DNA of 56,056 nucleotides from Mesorhizobium sp. (lineage in GTDB: Bacteria > Pseudomonadota > Alphaproteobacteria > Rhizobiales > Rhizobiaceae), in contig NZ_JAMLIG010000006.1 in the NCBI RefSeq assembly GCF_023954305.1, positions 1 through 56,056 on the forward strand, read 5' to 3'. Of this stretch, positions 15,808 to 23,419 are shown piece after piece (position 1 is the stretch's first letter; each line of letters opens with the position of its first letter). A program made the position numbers and the translations under genes. Under the pieces are notes generated by a model. It saw nothing but the letters and a program-made list of their open reading frames with translations. It was not told where the DNA came from and ran no database searches.

Positions 15808-16137
15808 ATGGCCTGGTTTTCTCCCCTCACCCGCGACGTGGTCGACCTGCAGCCGGAAGAAATCCAGCCAGACGCTGCACCAGCGTCGCTTCTCGACCGT
15901 GGCAGAGCGTCCGTCAGCGGCATGCTGGACCGGTTCCGCGCGGATGAACGGGCGCTCGTCGCGGATATCGAGGATCGGACAGAGCGGCTTCGTCAGACGC
16001 GCGTCGCTATCGAGGCTTTCGAGGCTGCCGACAAAATCCTGATCGCCGGCGATCCCGACTTCGCTGAGGTGGAACAGCCTTCTGCCGCGCCGGGCAAGTC
16101 CGTCATCACCATGAAGCAGAAGAACGCCCGATCATGA
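15808..16137 (+). CDS. Hypothetical helical protein
   Basis: 109 residues. The middle (about 30-75) is a charged helix (ERALVADIEDRTERLRQTRVAIEAFEAAD) typical of a coiled coil. No membrane segment. It overlaps the 46-residue ORF downstream by 4 bp. Not assigned to a family. Confidence 0.55.
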   Translation: MAWFSPLTRDVVDLQPEEIQPDAAPASLLDRGRASVSGMLDRFRADERALVADIEDRTERLRQTRVAIEAFEAADKILIAGDPDFAEVEQPSAAPGKSVITMKQKNARS

Positions 16138-16274
16138 CGACCTTTCGGGTGCACTTCACATCCGGCGAGACGATCGACGTCATTGCCGCCAATCCCACAC
16201 AGGCCAGAGACATTGCCCGCGCGCGCAAGGGCGGCGGGATCGTGTCGAAGGTCAAGGTCCTGAAAGGAGCCTGA
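16134..16274 (+). CDS. Small hypothetical protein
   Basis: 46 residues starting MTTFRVHFTSGETIDV, too short for usual cut-offs. Starts in an ATGA overlap with the upstream gene and ends one base before the exonuclease gene. Predicted small alpha/beta fold with a basic end (KVKVLKGA). Its fit in the gap supports it. Confidence 0.55.
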   Translation: MTTFRVHFTSGETIDVIAANPTQARDIARARKGGGIVSKVKVLKGA

Positions 16275-16275
16275 A

Positions 16276-16953
16276 ATGCCGAAATTCTGCATCTTCGACA
16301 CCGAGACGACCGGCTTGTTCCTGTTCAAGGATCCTGAGACCGGCGAGCCGATCCCGGCCGATGATCCGCGGCAACCCCGGCTGGCGCACTTCAGCGCGAT
16401 CCTGCTCAATGACGATCTCGATGAAGAGGACGAGATAGACCTCTACGTGAAGCCAGACGGATGGGAAATGCCAGCCGAGGCCGGCGCGGTGAACGGTCTG
16501 ACGACGAAGTTCCTGGCCGAGAACGGGACGCCGATCGCGGCCGTGCTCGAAACCTATGTCAGGCTGGTCGGCGCCGGATACGTCATGGTCGCCTTCAATG
16601 CGCAGTTCGACTGCAAGATGATGCGCGGCGAGTTGCGGCGCGCGGGCCATCCCGATCTGTTTCACGAAACGCCGAACATCTGCGTCATGCGCGCGGCTAT
16701 GGCGCTGGGCGTCAAGAAGTCAGGGGGCGGCCGTGGCTACCCGAAGCTGACCGATTGCTCCGCGCATCTGGGCTTCTTCATACCGGAGGCACATTCGGCG
16801 AAGGGAGATACGCGTGCCACGCTGGCACTGTTCCGCCACCTGCACGCCGTCGGCGCGCTGCCTGACGCCAAGGTGCACCTCGCCAAGACGCCGCCGCTCG
16901 CGCCGGCAGCGGTCGATCCGCTTCCCGCCAACGCGATGCCGGAGCGATTCTGA
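16276..16953 (+). CDS. DnaQ-like 3'-5' exonuclease
   Basis: 225 residues. DEDD motifs: Exo I FDTETTG (7-13), Exo II NAQFD (about 110-114), and a final motif with HSAKGDTRA (about 174-182) that gives the His and Asp of the DEDDh type. A likely role is end trimming or proofreading. A second, different DnaQ-like gene lies two genes on. Confidence 0.8.
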   Translation: MPKFCIFDTETTGLFLFKDPETGEPIPADDPRQPRLAHFSAILLNDDLDEEDEIDLYVKPDGWEMPAEAGAVNGLTTKFLAENGTPIAAVLETYVRLVGAGYVMVAFNAQFDCKMMRGELRRAGHPDLFHETPNICVMRAAMALGVKKSGGGRGYPKLTDCSAHLGFFIPEAHSAKGDTRATLALFRHLHAVGALPDAKVHLAKTPPLAPAAVDPLPANAMPERF

Positions 16954-17318
16954 TGGGCACGTTCCGCAAAGGCGACCGCGTATCGGTCATGGGTACCGTT
17001 CGTCACGATCAGCGCGGCGATGCGCAGGTGTTCCTCGATATCGATGGTTACTACAGCCCGGTCTCTGTGGGGGCCGAAGAGGTCACGCTCGTCTACCCTC
17101 GCCTCGATCCCGGAGATCGCGTCCGCTGGACGAATGGGGTCGTGGCCCAGGTAATCGCTGCCGCCGACGGCTTCCTGTGGGTGAAATCCGACAAAGGCGA
17201 GCGTTGGACGTGGCCTGCTACCGAGGTGAGCTTCGTTGTCCCGGCGCCTCCCATTGAGCCTCCCGCCTCGCTACCGGCGATCGAGCACCTTCCCGAGACG
17301 CAGGAGGTCGAGTTCTGA
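16953..17318 (+). CDS. Hypothetical protein, beta-rich
   Basis: 121 residues. Two repeated short beta modules (KGDRVSVMGTV...GYYSPVSVGAEEVTLV and PGDRVRW...VAQVIAAADGFLWVKSD) resemble small SH3/KOW-like barrels, then a Pro-rich tail. Lies between the two exonuclease genes and shares start/stop bases with both. No function assigned. Confidence 0.55.
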   Translation: MGTFRKGDRVSVMGTVRHDQRGDAQVFLDIDGYYSPVSVGAEEVTLVYPRLDPGDRVRWTNGVVAQVIAAADGFLWVKSDKGERWTWPATEVSFVVPAPPIEPPASLPAIEHLPETQEVEF

Positions 17319-18022
17319 TGGCCGAACCATTCACCCTCATCCGCGTCGTTGATACCGAAACGACGGGCATCGACGATCCCGCCGAGATGGTCGAGATCGG
17401 GTGGACGGATGTGCGCCTGTTCCCCGACGGCTGGCAGATCGAGCGCGGGCCGGAATCGGTCATCGTCAATCCGGGCATGCCGATCGGCTTCCCGGCGATG
17501 GCCGTCCATCACCTGACCGATGATCACGTCCGCTTCGGCGCGGACCCTGACGAGGTCCGGGCAGAGGTCGCGGCCGGCGCCGACATATTCTGCGCGCACA
17601 ACTGGCAGTTCGATAGCCGCTTCCTGAAAACCCGCCTACCCTTCATTTGCACGTTGAAGTCGGCGCGGGTGATCTGGCCCGACCTGCAGGGCCATTCCAA
17701 CGGCTCGATCCGATACGAGCTCGGGCTTGTGCCGCACGACGACGAGCGCGCGCAGCCCAGCCACCGCGCTGGGCCGGATACGTGGGTCACGGCTCATATC
17801 CTGCTCAAGCTCTTGGAGACACACACCGTCGAGCAGCTGCTCGACATCAGCGCCAATCCGATCAGGCTCCTCAAGTTCCCGGGCGGCAACAAGCATCGCG
17901 GCAAATTCTTCTCGGAGATCGCCCGCATTGACCCGTCCTATCTGCGCTGGGTCATCGACAAGTCGGAGTTCAACGAGGACGTGAAGTTCTCGTCAGAAGT
18001 GGCTTTGCGGGAGGCACGGTGA
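17318..18022 (+). CDS. Second DnaQ-like 3'-5' exonuclease
   Basis: 234 residues with VDTETTG (about 11-17), AHNWQFDSRF (about 92-101) and SHRAGPDTWVT (about 147-157): a DEDDh exonuclease of the exodeoxyribonuclease X type. Unlike its neighbour it has a C-terminal extension (FPGGNKHRGKFF...YLRWVIDKSEF, about 188-222) that resembles the putative quorum-sensing-regulated/ExoX C-terminal module. The two genes are diverged and not a recent duplicate. Confidence 0.78.
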   Translation: MAEPFTLIRVVDTETTGIDDPAEMVEIGWTDVRLFPDGWQIERGPESVIVNPGMPIGFPAMAVHHLTDDHVRFGADPDEVRAEVAAGADIFCAHNWQFDSRFLKTRLPFICTLKSARVIWPDLQGHSNGSIRYELGLVPHDDERAQPSHRAGPDTWVTAHILLKLLETHTVEQLLDISANPIRLLKFPGGNKHRGKFFSEIARIDPSYLRWVIDKSEFNEDVKFSSEVALREAR

Positions 18023-18243
18023 TGTGCGTCCATTGCGACCGCCAGATGGGCAGAAAGCTCCGGACGCTCCGCCTGTTGCGAACCGGGCTAATCACAGCGG
18101 AAGAGCTGGCAAAGCACCTCCGTGTGTCGACCCGCACAGTCTACCGGGACATCAAGCGTCTCAAACGGGAAGGTCAGCCGATCCATGGTGAAGCCGGCGT
18201 TGGCTACCTGTTGAAGGTTCGGGAGGTGCGCCATGTCGGCTGA
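18022..18243 (+). CDS. Small HTH (HTH_11/DeoR-like) regulator
   Basis: 73 residues. RLLRTGLITAEELAKHLRVSTRTVYRDIKRLKREG is a classic winged HTH of the HTH_11 type, preceded by a Cys-x-x-Cys (CVHCD). The GTG 3 bp earlier is an alternative start. It overlaps the next gene by 11 bp. Could control the rightward operon. Confidence 0.65.
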   Translation: MCVHCDRQMGRKLRTLRLLRTGLITAEELAKHLRVSTRTVYRDIKRLKREGQPIHGEAGVGYLLKVREVRHVG

Positions 18244-18832
18244 CGTCCGCACCTGGTCGCCGCAGCAGGAGGCAGCACACAACCGCCTCGATCTTTCCGG
18301 CCAGCGTTTCGGCCGACTCGTCGTGATGGCCTTCGCGTTCACCAACAGCAATCGCAAGTCGGTCTGGCGCTGCACTTGCGATTGCGGAACGGCGGTCGAG
18401 GTTCCGGGCTTTCGGCTGAGGTCTGGCCACACGTCATCGTGTGGATGCCTTCAGCGGGAAGTGGGCGACGCCAACCTTGCAGCCGGCCATCGCCAAAACT
18501 TCATCCATGGCTGGGTAGGAACGCCGACCTATAAGTCGTGGGACAGCGCAAAACAGCGGTGTTTCAACCCGAACGACGATCACTACGATCGGTATGGCGG
18601 TCGCGGCATTACGATGTGCGCGCGCTGGCGGCGGTCTTTCAAGGCGTTTCTCTCCGACATGGGCGAACGACCAGAATGCATGACGCTCGATCGCATCGAC
18701 AACGACGGCAACTACGAACCCGGCAATTGCCGATGGGCTACAGGTTCCGAACAGTCGAGCAACCGCAGAAATCCTTGGATTACGCGTCGCGCCAATGAGG
18801 CCGTGGCCGAGAAAATCACGGTGGTGATGTGA
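18233..18832 (+). CDS. Zinc-finger/HNH-like protein (copy A of three)
   Basis: 199 residues. An N-terminal zinc module (FGRLVV...CTCDCG...SCGCL, about 26-76) precedes a C-terminal module (YKSWDSAKQRCFN...YGGRGITMC.RW..SFKAFLSDMG.RP....LDRIDNDGNYEPGNCRWAT..EQSSNRR, about 100-180) typical of phage proteins annotated as HNH/AP2-type endonucleases. Two further copies lie at 39043-39753 and 55163-55687. Mobile, free-standing homing-type nuclease is the most likely identity (inference). Confidence 0.65.
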   Translation: MSADVRTWSPQQEAAHNRLDLSGQRFGRLVVMAFAFTNSNRKSVWRCTCDCGTAVEVPGFRLRSGHTSSCGCLQREVGDANLAAGHRQNFIHGWVGTPTYKSWDSAKQRCFNPNDDHYDRYGGRGITMCARWRRSFKAFLSDMGERPECMTLDRIDNDGNYEPGNCRWATGSEQSSNRRNPWITRRANEAVAEKITVVM

Positions 18833-19413
18833 TGCTGCCGACCGCCTTTCCCCTAACCTGGCCGGCGACGATGCCGCGCACCAAAACGCCCGTGAAGTCG
18901 CAATTCCGGACTTCGCTCAATGGCGCGCTGTCGAATGTGCGAGACAGCCTGTTCGCCTTTTCGCGCGATAGCGAGAAGAAGATCGAAGGTCTGGTCATCT
19001 CATCCAACGTGACGCTCGGAGAACAGAAGCCGCAGGATCCGGGTGTAGCAGTCTGGTTTTCGTGGGATGGGCTTTCCGTTTGCATCGCCGTCGACCGGTA
19101 TCCGAAGGTCGAGGATAACCTGCAGGCGATCCATCACGTCATCGAGGCGCGCCGGACGGAACTCCGGCACGGCGGCCTGCACATCGTCAGGGCTACCTTC
19201 ACCGGCTTTGCGGCTCTTCCCGCGCCGGGTGCGAAGAAATCGTGGCGCGAAGTGCTTCTGTTCGGCCCGGGCATGCTCCGCCCGAACCGCGACATGGTCG
19301 AGAAGCGCTATCGCGAGTTGGCGAAGGAACGCCACCCGGATGCCGGCGGCAGCGCCGAGGCTATGGCCGAACTCAACGCCGCCAAGGCTGAAGCTCTGAA
19401 GGAGATCGGCTAA
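18832..19413 (+). CDS. J-domain protein
   Basis: 193 residues. The C-terminal 50 residues carry a J-domain helix with the HPD motif (MVEKRYRELAKERHPDAGGSAEAMAELNAAKAEAL). The N-terminal 130 residues are a separate, beta-rich domain unlike DnaJ. Such proteins may recruit host DnaK, for instance to replication complexes. The ATG at 18832 is preferred to the overlapping GTG at 18829. Confidence 0.7.
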   Translation: MLPTAFPLTWPATMPRTKTPVKSQFRTSLNGALSNVRDSLFAFSRDSEKKIEGLVISSNVTLGEQKPQDPGVAVWFSWDGLSVCIAVDRYPKVEDNLQAIHHVIEARRTELRHGGLHIVRATFTGFAALPAPGAKKSWREVLLFGPGMLRPNRDMVEKRYRELAKERHPDAGGSAEAMAELNAAKAEALKEIG

Positions 19414-19793
19414 TGGTGGCCTATTCCTTCAAGAAGCAGTTCGCCGAGCCCATCTTATCGGGCCGAAAGCGTCAGACGATCCGGGCAGATCGCCGACGGC
19501 ACGCGCGGCCTGGTGAGCGCCTGCAACTCTATACCGGGATGCGGACGAAGCACTGCAGGTTGGTCGCACGCACGACCTGTATCGCGGTGTTGCGTATCGT
19601 CATTGACATGCCGGCAGGCCGCCAACCCTCTATCATGCTTGACGGCCGTCCCGTCGAGGTCGGCCTCGATCACTTCGCTCGGCTCGACGGTTTCGAGGAT
19701 TGGAGCGATATGGCGACGTTCTGGATGGACAACCATCCCGGCGTGGATCGCTTCGAGGGCGTGCTGATCCAGTGGGGCGCGCTCAATGTCTGA
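19413..19793 (+). CDS. ASCH-domain protein
   Basis: 126 residues. FKKQFAEPILSGRKRQTIRADRRRHARPGERLQLYTGMRT has the ASCH/PUA-like pattern, with G.K.QTIR and the loop before L.LYTG. These domains bind RNA or modified nucleotides. Possibly modulates translation or transcription during infection; no direct evidence. It shares its ATG with the stop of the J-domain gene. Confidence 0.7.
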   Translation: MVAYSFKKQFAEPILSGRKRQTIRADRRRHARPGERLQLYTGMRTKHCRLVARTTCIAVLRIVIDMPAGRQPSIMLDGRPVEVGLDHFARLDGFEDWSDMATFWMDNHPGVDRFEGVLIQWGALNV

Positions 19794-20115
19794 CCGCCGC
19801 CCCTGCATCAACCCGCGATGCCGCCGCACGTTCAAGGCCGACGACGGCAGCAGCGAAACCATCTGCGGCAAGTGCTTTCGCATGCTGCCGGAAGCCACCC
19901 GCAAGGAGCATCGCACGTACTGGCGCGAGATCCGGAAATGGGATCGCCGTGTCGCCCGCACCTCGGACGCTCTCAAACTGCCAACCATGCACCGCATCAG
20001 AGAGCGGCTTTCGGACCGGCTGAACCGGCATTGGGATGCCGAGATCAAAGCGCCGTTCGTGACGCCCGAGAAGCCCGAAGGGCTCGACGCTTTTCTAGAG
20101 GAGGTCGGGCTATGA
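19786..20115 (+). CDS. Zinc-ribbon-like hypothetical protein
   Basis: 109 residues. An N-terminal C-x4-C...C-x2-C (PCINPRCRR...ICGKCFRML) suggests one zinc site, followed by a basic helical region. It overlaps the genes on both sides. No family assigned. Confidence 0.55.
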   Translation: MSDRRPCINPRCRRTFKADDGSSETICGKCFRMLPEATRKEHRTYWREIRKWDRRVARTSDALKLPTMHRIRERLSDRLNRHWDAEIKAPFVTPEKPEGLDAFLEEVGL

Positions 20116-20324
20116 CCTTCGAAGAACTATACCGGGCCGGCTTTGTCGTGCACCATCATTGTGGCGGCTGTGGCTCACCGGTCGGGTACGAAGTCCATCC
20201 AGAAATGGCAGCGGCATGCTTTCAGAGCGGGTGCGACTGCGGGGGAACATACCCAAACTATCGCCTGCTCACGCATGAGGAATTGGCGGAAATTCCTGCG
20301 CTACATCCGGAGGTAGGCCAATGA
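20112..20324 (+). CDS. Small Cys-rich hypothetical protein
   Basis: 70 residues from MTFEELYRAGFVVHHHCGGCG. Two Cys pairs (CGGC and CDCG) with several His make a zinc site likely. It starts and ends in 4-bp overlaps with its neighbours, which decides the start inside a longer open frame. Confidence 0.55.
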   Translation: MTFEELYRAGFVVHHHCGGCGSPVGYEVHPEMAAACFQSGCDCGGTYPNYRLLTHEELAEIPALHPEVGQ

Positions 20325-20836
20325 CCCCTACCCTTGTCCACCGCTACGCCCTCCCGATTCGCGAGGCCATCGAAACCCTGCTGGGTGACGCCGTCGGCGA
20401 CTGCGACGGCTGGCGCATCCGCGTCGAGGGCGACGAGGTCGTGATCGACGTCTTGGCACCGGCACCCGGCATCACGCCCACGCTAGAAGACATAGCCTCT
20501 CTTTCGCCCACAGGAGGCGCTGAAGAGGCGTTGGACGCGGTAGGCCCAGAGATACCAGACGCACCCGCAGCGCCCACGCTACCCGCAGCGGAACCGGAAG
20601 AGCCAGAGATGAAAGGCGGTCCTCTCGCGCGTCGCGCGGCTATCGCCTGCTCTGAACGCGGCTTCTGGACCTTCCTTGGCGTCTCCAGTGCGGAAGACGC
20701 AAAGGCAAACGTCTGCCGGCGCTGCGGAATCACGACGCGCAAGATGCTCGACCACGACGAGCGTGCCGCTGCCGTCTGGCAGGACATCGACGGAAAATAC
20801 CGGCTTTGGCTTGAGGGCCACGATGTCGAGATATAG
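20321..20836 (+). CDS. Hypothetical protein with Pro/Ala linker and Cys pair
   Basis: 171 residues: a small N-terminal domain (1-50), a Pro/Ala/Glu-rich linker (about 50-100) and a C-terminal domain with CRRC. No known family. The linker suggests two independent modules. It overlaps the excisionase-like gene by 14 bp. Confidence 0.55.
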   Translation: MTPTLVHRYALPIREAIETLLGDAVGDCDGWRIRVEGDEVVIDVLAPAPGITPTLEDIASLSPTGGAEEALDAVGPEIPDAPAAPTLPAAEPEEPEMKGGPLARRAAIACSERGFWTFLGVSSAEDAKANVCRRCGITTRKMLDHDERAAAVWQDIDGKYRLWLEGHDVEI

Positions 20837-21107
20837 CCGACCGACGATCGATGCGCCGCCGCTTGTGCCGGTAATCCCGCCTCGGTTCATGACCGATGAG
20901 CAGTTGCGATCGCACTTTGGGCTGTCCGAGCGCGCGCTGAACCGCCTCCGGGCGACGCGCCGTTTTCCACAGCGGGACGAACTTATCAACAAGACAGACC
21001 GGCGAGCCGTCGAGGCATTCTTTGACCGGCGCGCGGGCATCCATTCTCCTGTCGTGGCCGGCGCCTTTGCCGGCGGTATCGATGGAGAAGAAAACTTCGA
21101 TGACTAA
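20823..21107 (+). CDS. Excisionase-like DNA-binding protein
   Basis: 94 residues from MSRYSRPTIDAPP. RFMTDEQLRSHFGLSERALNRLRATRRFPQRDELINKTDRRAVEAFFDRR fits a small winged HTH with a C-terminal wing, as in recombination directionality factors. It sits directly before, and overlaps, the integrase gene. It would bend attP/attL DNA to favour excision. Similarity to characterised Xis proteins is by pattern only. Confidence 0.6.
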   Translation: MSRYSRPTIDAPPLVPVIPPRFMTDEQLRSHFGLSERALNRLRATRRFPQRDELINKTDRRAVEAFFDRRAGIHSPVVAGAFAGGIDGEENFDD

Positions 21108-22278
21108 GCTCAGAAAGGACCGGCCCGGTTACCAGGGCAGGAAACGAGGCGACGGCACAGTCGCGCACTATTGGAACCCGAAGCGCGCATGCAAACGCGC
21201 GCCAGACGGCCTTCCGCTGCGTCTGCTACCCGACGGCGCCGAGGACGGAGAGATCGTCCGCCTTTGCCGCCTTTGGACGGATGAACTTCTTGCCGATCTT
21301 GAGAATATCAATCAGCGCGACGTATTCGACGGGACGGTATCGTCGCTGATTCGCATCTACCGGACCCACGACGAATCACCGTTCAAAGCGCTGAAGCACA
21401 CGACGCGCATACGTGACTACGAGCCGTCGCTCCGGTTGATCGACAAGACTGTCGGGAAACGCCAGGTCTCGCAGCTGAAGGGTGAGGATTTCCGCCGCTG
21501 GTATAGAGAATGGGGGTCAAAAGGTCGAACGCGGCGCGCGCACGGCGCGATTCGCAAGGTGCGGGCGATATGCTCGTTTGGCGTCGAGCAGAAGCTGCCG
21601 GGATGCTCTGCCGCGCGGGAGATCCTGTCGTTGATACGCTTCGACGCGCCCGCGACGCGAAAGATCAAGATGGAATACGAGCATGCGCTGGCTATCTGCA
21701 ATCAGGCGATCAAGAAGAAGCGCCCGTCCATTGCCCTGACGCAGGCGATCCAGTGGGACACGGCGTTGCGCCGCATCCATATCATCGGAGAATGGTTGCC
21801 GGTCGAGGACGGCGACGTCGGCGGCATCGTGCGCGGCAAGACAAAATGGCGGGGCCTGACGGCGGCCGATATCACCGCGGGCATGATCCTGACTGTGCCT
21901 TCGACCAGCAAGAACAAGGCGGCGACCAGGCATGACCTGAAGGCCTGCCCGCTCGTGCAATTGGTGCTGAAGAAGATCGCTTTCCCGAAATTCGGCCCGC
22001 TTATCGTCTCGGAAGAGACTGGCCTCCCGTACCGTGAAAACTACTATGCCACGGATTGGAGAGAGATCGCCAAGGCCGCCGGCGTTCCTGAGACCGTCTG
22101 GTCGATGGACGCTCGAGCTGGCGCCATCTCGGAAGCCGAAGAGGCAACGGGAAGCATCGAACTGGCGCGCAAAATGGCTGGCCACACGAACGCACGGACC
22201 ACACTCGGGTACGTCCGGAATGACGATCTTGACAACAACCGCAAGGTCGCCAAGGCGCGGTCGAAACTGAGGAAGTGA
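21100..22278 (+). CDS. int: Tyrosine-recombinase integrase
   Basis: 392 residues from MTKLRKDRPGYQ (ATGA overlap); MEKKTSMTK at 21082 is an alternative. An N-terminal arm/SAM-like core-binding region (about 60-170) precedes the catalytic domain: Arg in DTALRR, DARAGA in place of the usual HxxR (His replaced by Asp), the late His in AGHTNARTTLGYVR and the nucleophile Tyr two residues from its end. It integrates the phage at a tRNA-Gly site through the attP that follows its stop codon. Confidence 0.9.
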   Translation: MTKLRKDRPGYQGRKRGDGTVAHYWNPKRACKRAPDGLPLRLLPDGAEDGEIVRLCRLWTDELLADLENINQRDVFDGTVSSLIRIYRTHDESPFKALKHTTRIRDYEPSLRLIDKTVGKRQVSQLKGEDFRRWYREWGSKGRTRRAHGAIRKVRAICSFGVEQKLPGCSAAREILSLIRFDAPATRKIKMEYEHALAICNQAIKKKRPSIALTQAIQWDTALRRIHIIGEWLPVEDGDVGGIVRGKTKWRGLTAADITAGMILTVPSTSKNKAATRHDLKACPLVQLVLKKIAFPKFGPLIVSEETGLPYRENYYATDWREIAKAAGVPETVWSMDARAGAISEAEEATGSIELARKMAGHTNARTTLGYVRNDDLDNNRKVAKARSKLRK

Positions 22279-22306
22279 AACAGCCCTGAAACGGCAGTGA
22301 AACGGC
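22275..22306 (+). promoter_or_regulatory. Three 11-bp spaced direct repeats, integrase arm sites
   Basis: GTGAAACAGC (22275), CTGAAACGGC (22286) and GTGAAACGGC (22297) are spaced exactly 11 bp apart, one helical turn, between the integrase stop and the tRNA-like core. An inverted copy (GTGAAACGAC on the minus strand) lies at 22425-22434 beyond the core. This is the layout of arm-type integrase binding sites. Confidence 0.7.
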
Positions 22307-22352
22307 GAAATGCGCTCAATCGTTGAACAGCAGAAAAATCAAGGCCTAGAGT

Positions 22353-22399
22353 TGGAGCGGGTGAAGGGAATCGAACCCTCGTATTCAGCTTGGAAGGCT
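22353..22399 (-). other. attP: attP core: 3' half of a tRNA-Gly gene
   Basis: On the minus strand the sequence from AGCCTTCCAAGC to CCCGCTCCA is the anticodon arm, T-arm, acceptor 3' strand and encoded CCA of a tRNA-Gly with anticodon TCC. The T-loop reads GGTTCGATTCC. The 5' half of the tRNA is absent: the anticodon stem partner beyond 22399 breaks down after AGC. It is therefore a core copy that restores the host gene on integration, not a working tRNA gene. Confidence 0.85.
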
Positions 22400-22502
22400 C
22401 TTCGGCCTTGAACCCTGCCAATGCGTCGTTTCACTGCTGCCTATGCAAAAGACGGGGCACCGTCAACGTGATCGTGGTCGTTGCACGGCACGGCACAAAC
22501 GC

Positions 22503-22536
22503 AAAAAAGCCGCGCGGCCCTGTCGGACCGCGCGGC
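22503..22536 (-). terminator. Rho-independent terminator of the late operon
   Basis: Minus strand: GCCGCGCGG (22536-22528), 10-base loop, CCGCGCGGC (22517-22509), then TTTTTT (22508-22503). The 9-bp GC stem is perfect. It closes the long leftward unit just before attP. Together with attP it accounts for the 320-bp gap at 22279-22599. Confidence 0.9.
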
Positions 22537-22599
22537 AATTGGTGGGGGCATGAACCGGTGACCGACCGGCGGCGGATGCGCCCGGATGGGCGGATGGCG

Positions 22600-22839
22600 T
22601 TACGGCTTGAAGCCCCCGCCGACCATGAAGGCGACAATCGCCAGGATGATGCCGCCGATGATGAGGCGCGTGATCCATGTCAGCGTGTCGCTGACGCCGG
22701 ACAGCTTGACTTCGAGGCGGTTGAACCTGTCGTCCATGTGCTTCCATCGCTCATCATGACGGGCGCTTTCGATATCCCGCCGCACCCGCCAGTTCTCAAG
22801 GGCGACGACACGTGCCCGGAGATCGCCTGCGTCGGTCAT
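22600..22839 (-). CDS. Holin-like membrane protein (XhlA-type)
   Basis: 79 residues from MTDAGDLRARV, preceded by an AAGGA ribosome-binding site. A coiled-coil N-terminal half (ARVVALENWRVRRDIESARHDERW) leads to one C-terminal membrane span (ITRLIIGGIILAIVAFMVGG). This is the plan of XhlA-like phage membrane proteins that support lysis. Last gene before the terminator. Confidence 0.6.
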   Translation of the reverse strand: MTDAGDLRARVVALENWRVRRDIESARHDERWKHMDDRFNRLEVKLSGVSDTLTWITRLIIGGIILAIVAFMVGGGFKP

Positions 22840-22900
22840 AGCCTGTTCCTTGTCGATCAACTGCCCGCCCTTTCAATGCACTGCAATGGAGATGGTTCGG

Positions 22901-23116
22901 CTACCGCCAGCACTCTCGGCGCTCGCCGTTCCGGTCGTTGCCGAGAACGCGCTCGTAGCCGGGGCGGTCCGCCTGAATGAGCGCCACCGTTCCGGCCGGG
23001 CTGAGGTTATTCTTGCTGAAGCCCGCGCAACTGTTCGCAGGCGTCGACTGGCATCCCGCTGCCCCGAAGGCCGACAACGCACAGGTCGTAATCAGACATG
23101 CTCTGAAGCTTGGCAT
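22901..23116 (-). CDS. Outer-membrane spanin (Rz1-like lipoprotein)
   Basis: 71 residues from MPSFRACLITTCAL. A short signal sequence ends in the lipobox AAGC (lipid on Cys), and the mature part is small and periplasmic. It starts inside the i-spanin gene in another frame and runs past its end, the common overlapping Rz/Rz1 arrangement. Fuses outer and inner membranes at lysis together with the Rz-like partner. Confidence 0.7.
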   Translation of the reverse strand: MPSFRACLITTCALSAFGAAGCQSTPANSCAGFSKNNLSPAGTVALIQADRPGYERVLGNDRNGERRECWR

Positions 23117-23294
23117 CGTCGCCCTTCCTTTCCAGTTCGGCCTTGCCGTCCGCAATCGCCACCTCGGCAATGCGTCTGTCATATCCGGCTGTTTCACCGC
23201 GCCAGTGGCCTATTGCGTAGAAGATGCCGGCGCCGACGAGGAAACCACCGAGAGCCGCCCCGCCGAGTTTGACCGTGTCGAGAAGGGAGAGCAT
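23007..23294 (-). CDS. Inner-membrane spanin (Rz-like)
   Basis: 95 residues from MLSLLDTVKLGG. An N-terminal membrane span (AALGGFLVGAGIFYAIGHW) precedes a periplasmic helical region (YDRRIAEVAIADGKAELERKGDDAKLQ). It overlaps the o-spanin gene by 110 bp. The extended upstream frame is a shadow; the start shares its A with the stop of the preceding small gene. Confidence 0.7.
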   Translation of the reverse strand: MLSLLDTVKLGGAALGGFLVGAGIFYAIGHWRGETAGYDRRIAEVAIADGKAELERKGDDAKLQSMSDYDLCVVGLRGSGMPVDACEQLRGLQQE

Positions 23295-23419
23295 CAGAAC
23301 AGCCACCCGATGACGAACCCCGCTCCGAATATCGCCATGGCAGCAGCGACGGCGATCAGAATGACAGGGACGAGAAGGACGACCGCCGCGCCGGCCGCGA
23401 ACTGAGGATCGTTGACCAT
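23294..23419 (-). CDS. Tiny membrane protein in the lysis cassette
   Basis: 41 residues from MVNDPQFAAGAAVVLL. Nearly all of it is one long or two short membrane spans (VVLLVPVILIAVAAAMAIFGAGFVIGWLF). Between endolysin and spanins, so holin, antiholin or pinholin are possible. Start and stop bases are shared with both neighbours. Confidence 0.55.
   Translation of the reverse strand: MVNDPQFAAGAAVVLLVPVILIAVAAAMAIFGAGFVIGWLF

Noticed and set aside
22353..22399. A functional tRNA-Gly gene
   Set aside because: Only the 3' half is present; the 5' acceptor, D-arm and half of the anticodon stem are missing, which fits attP.
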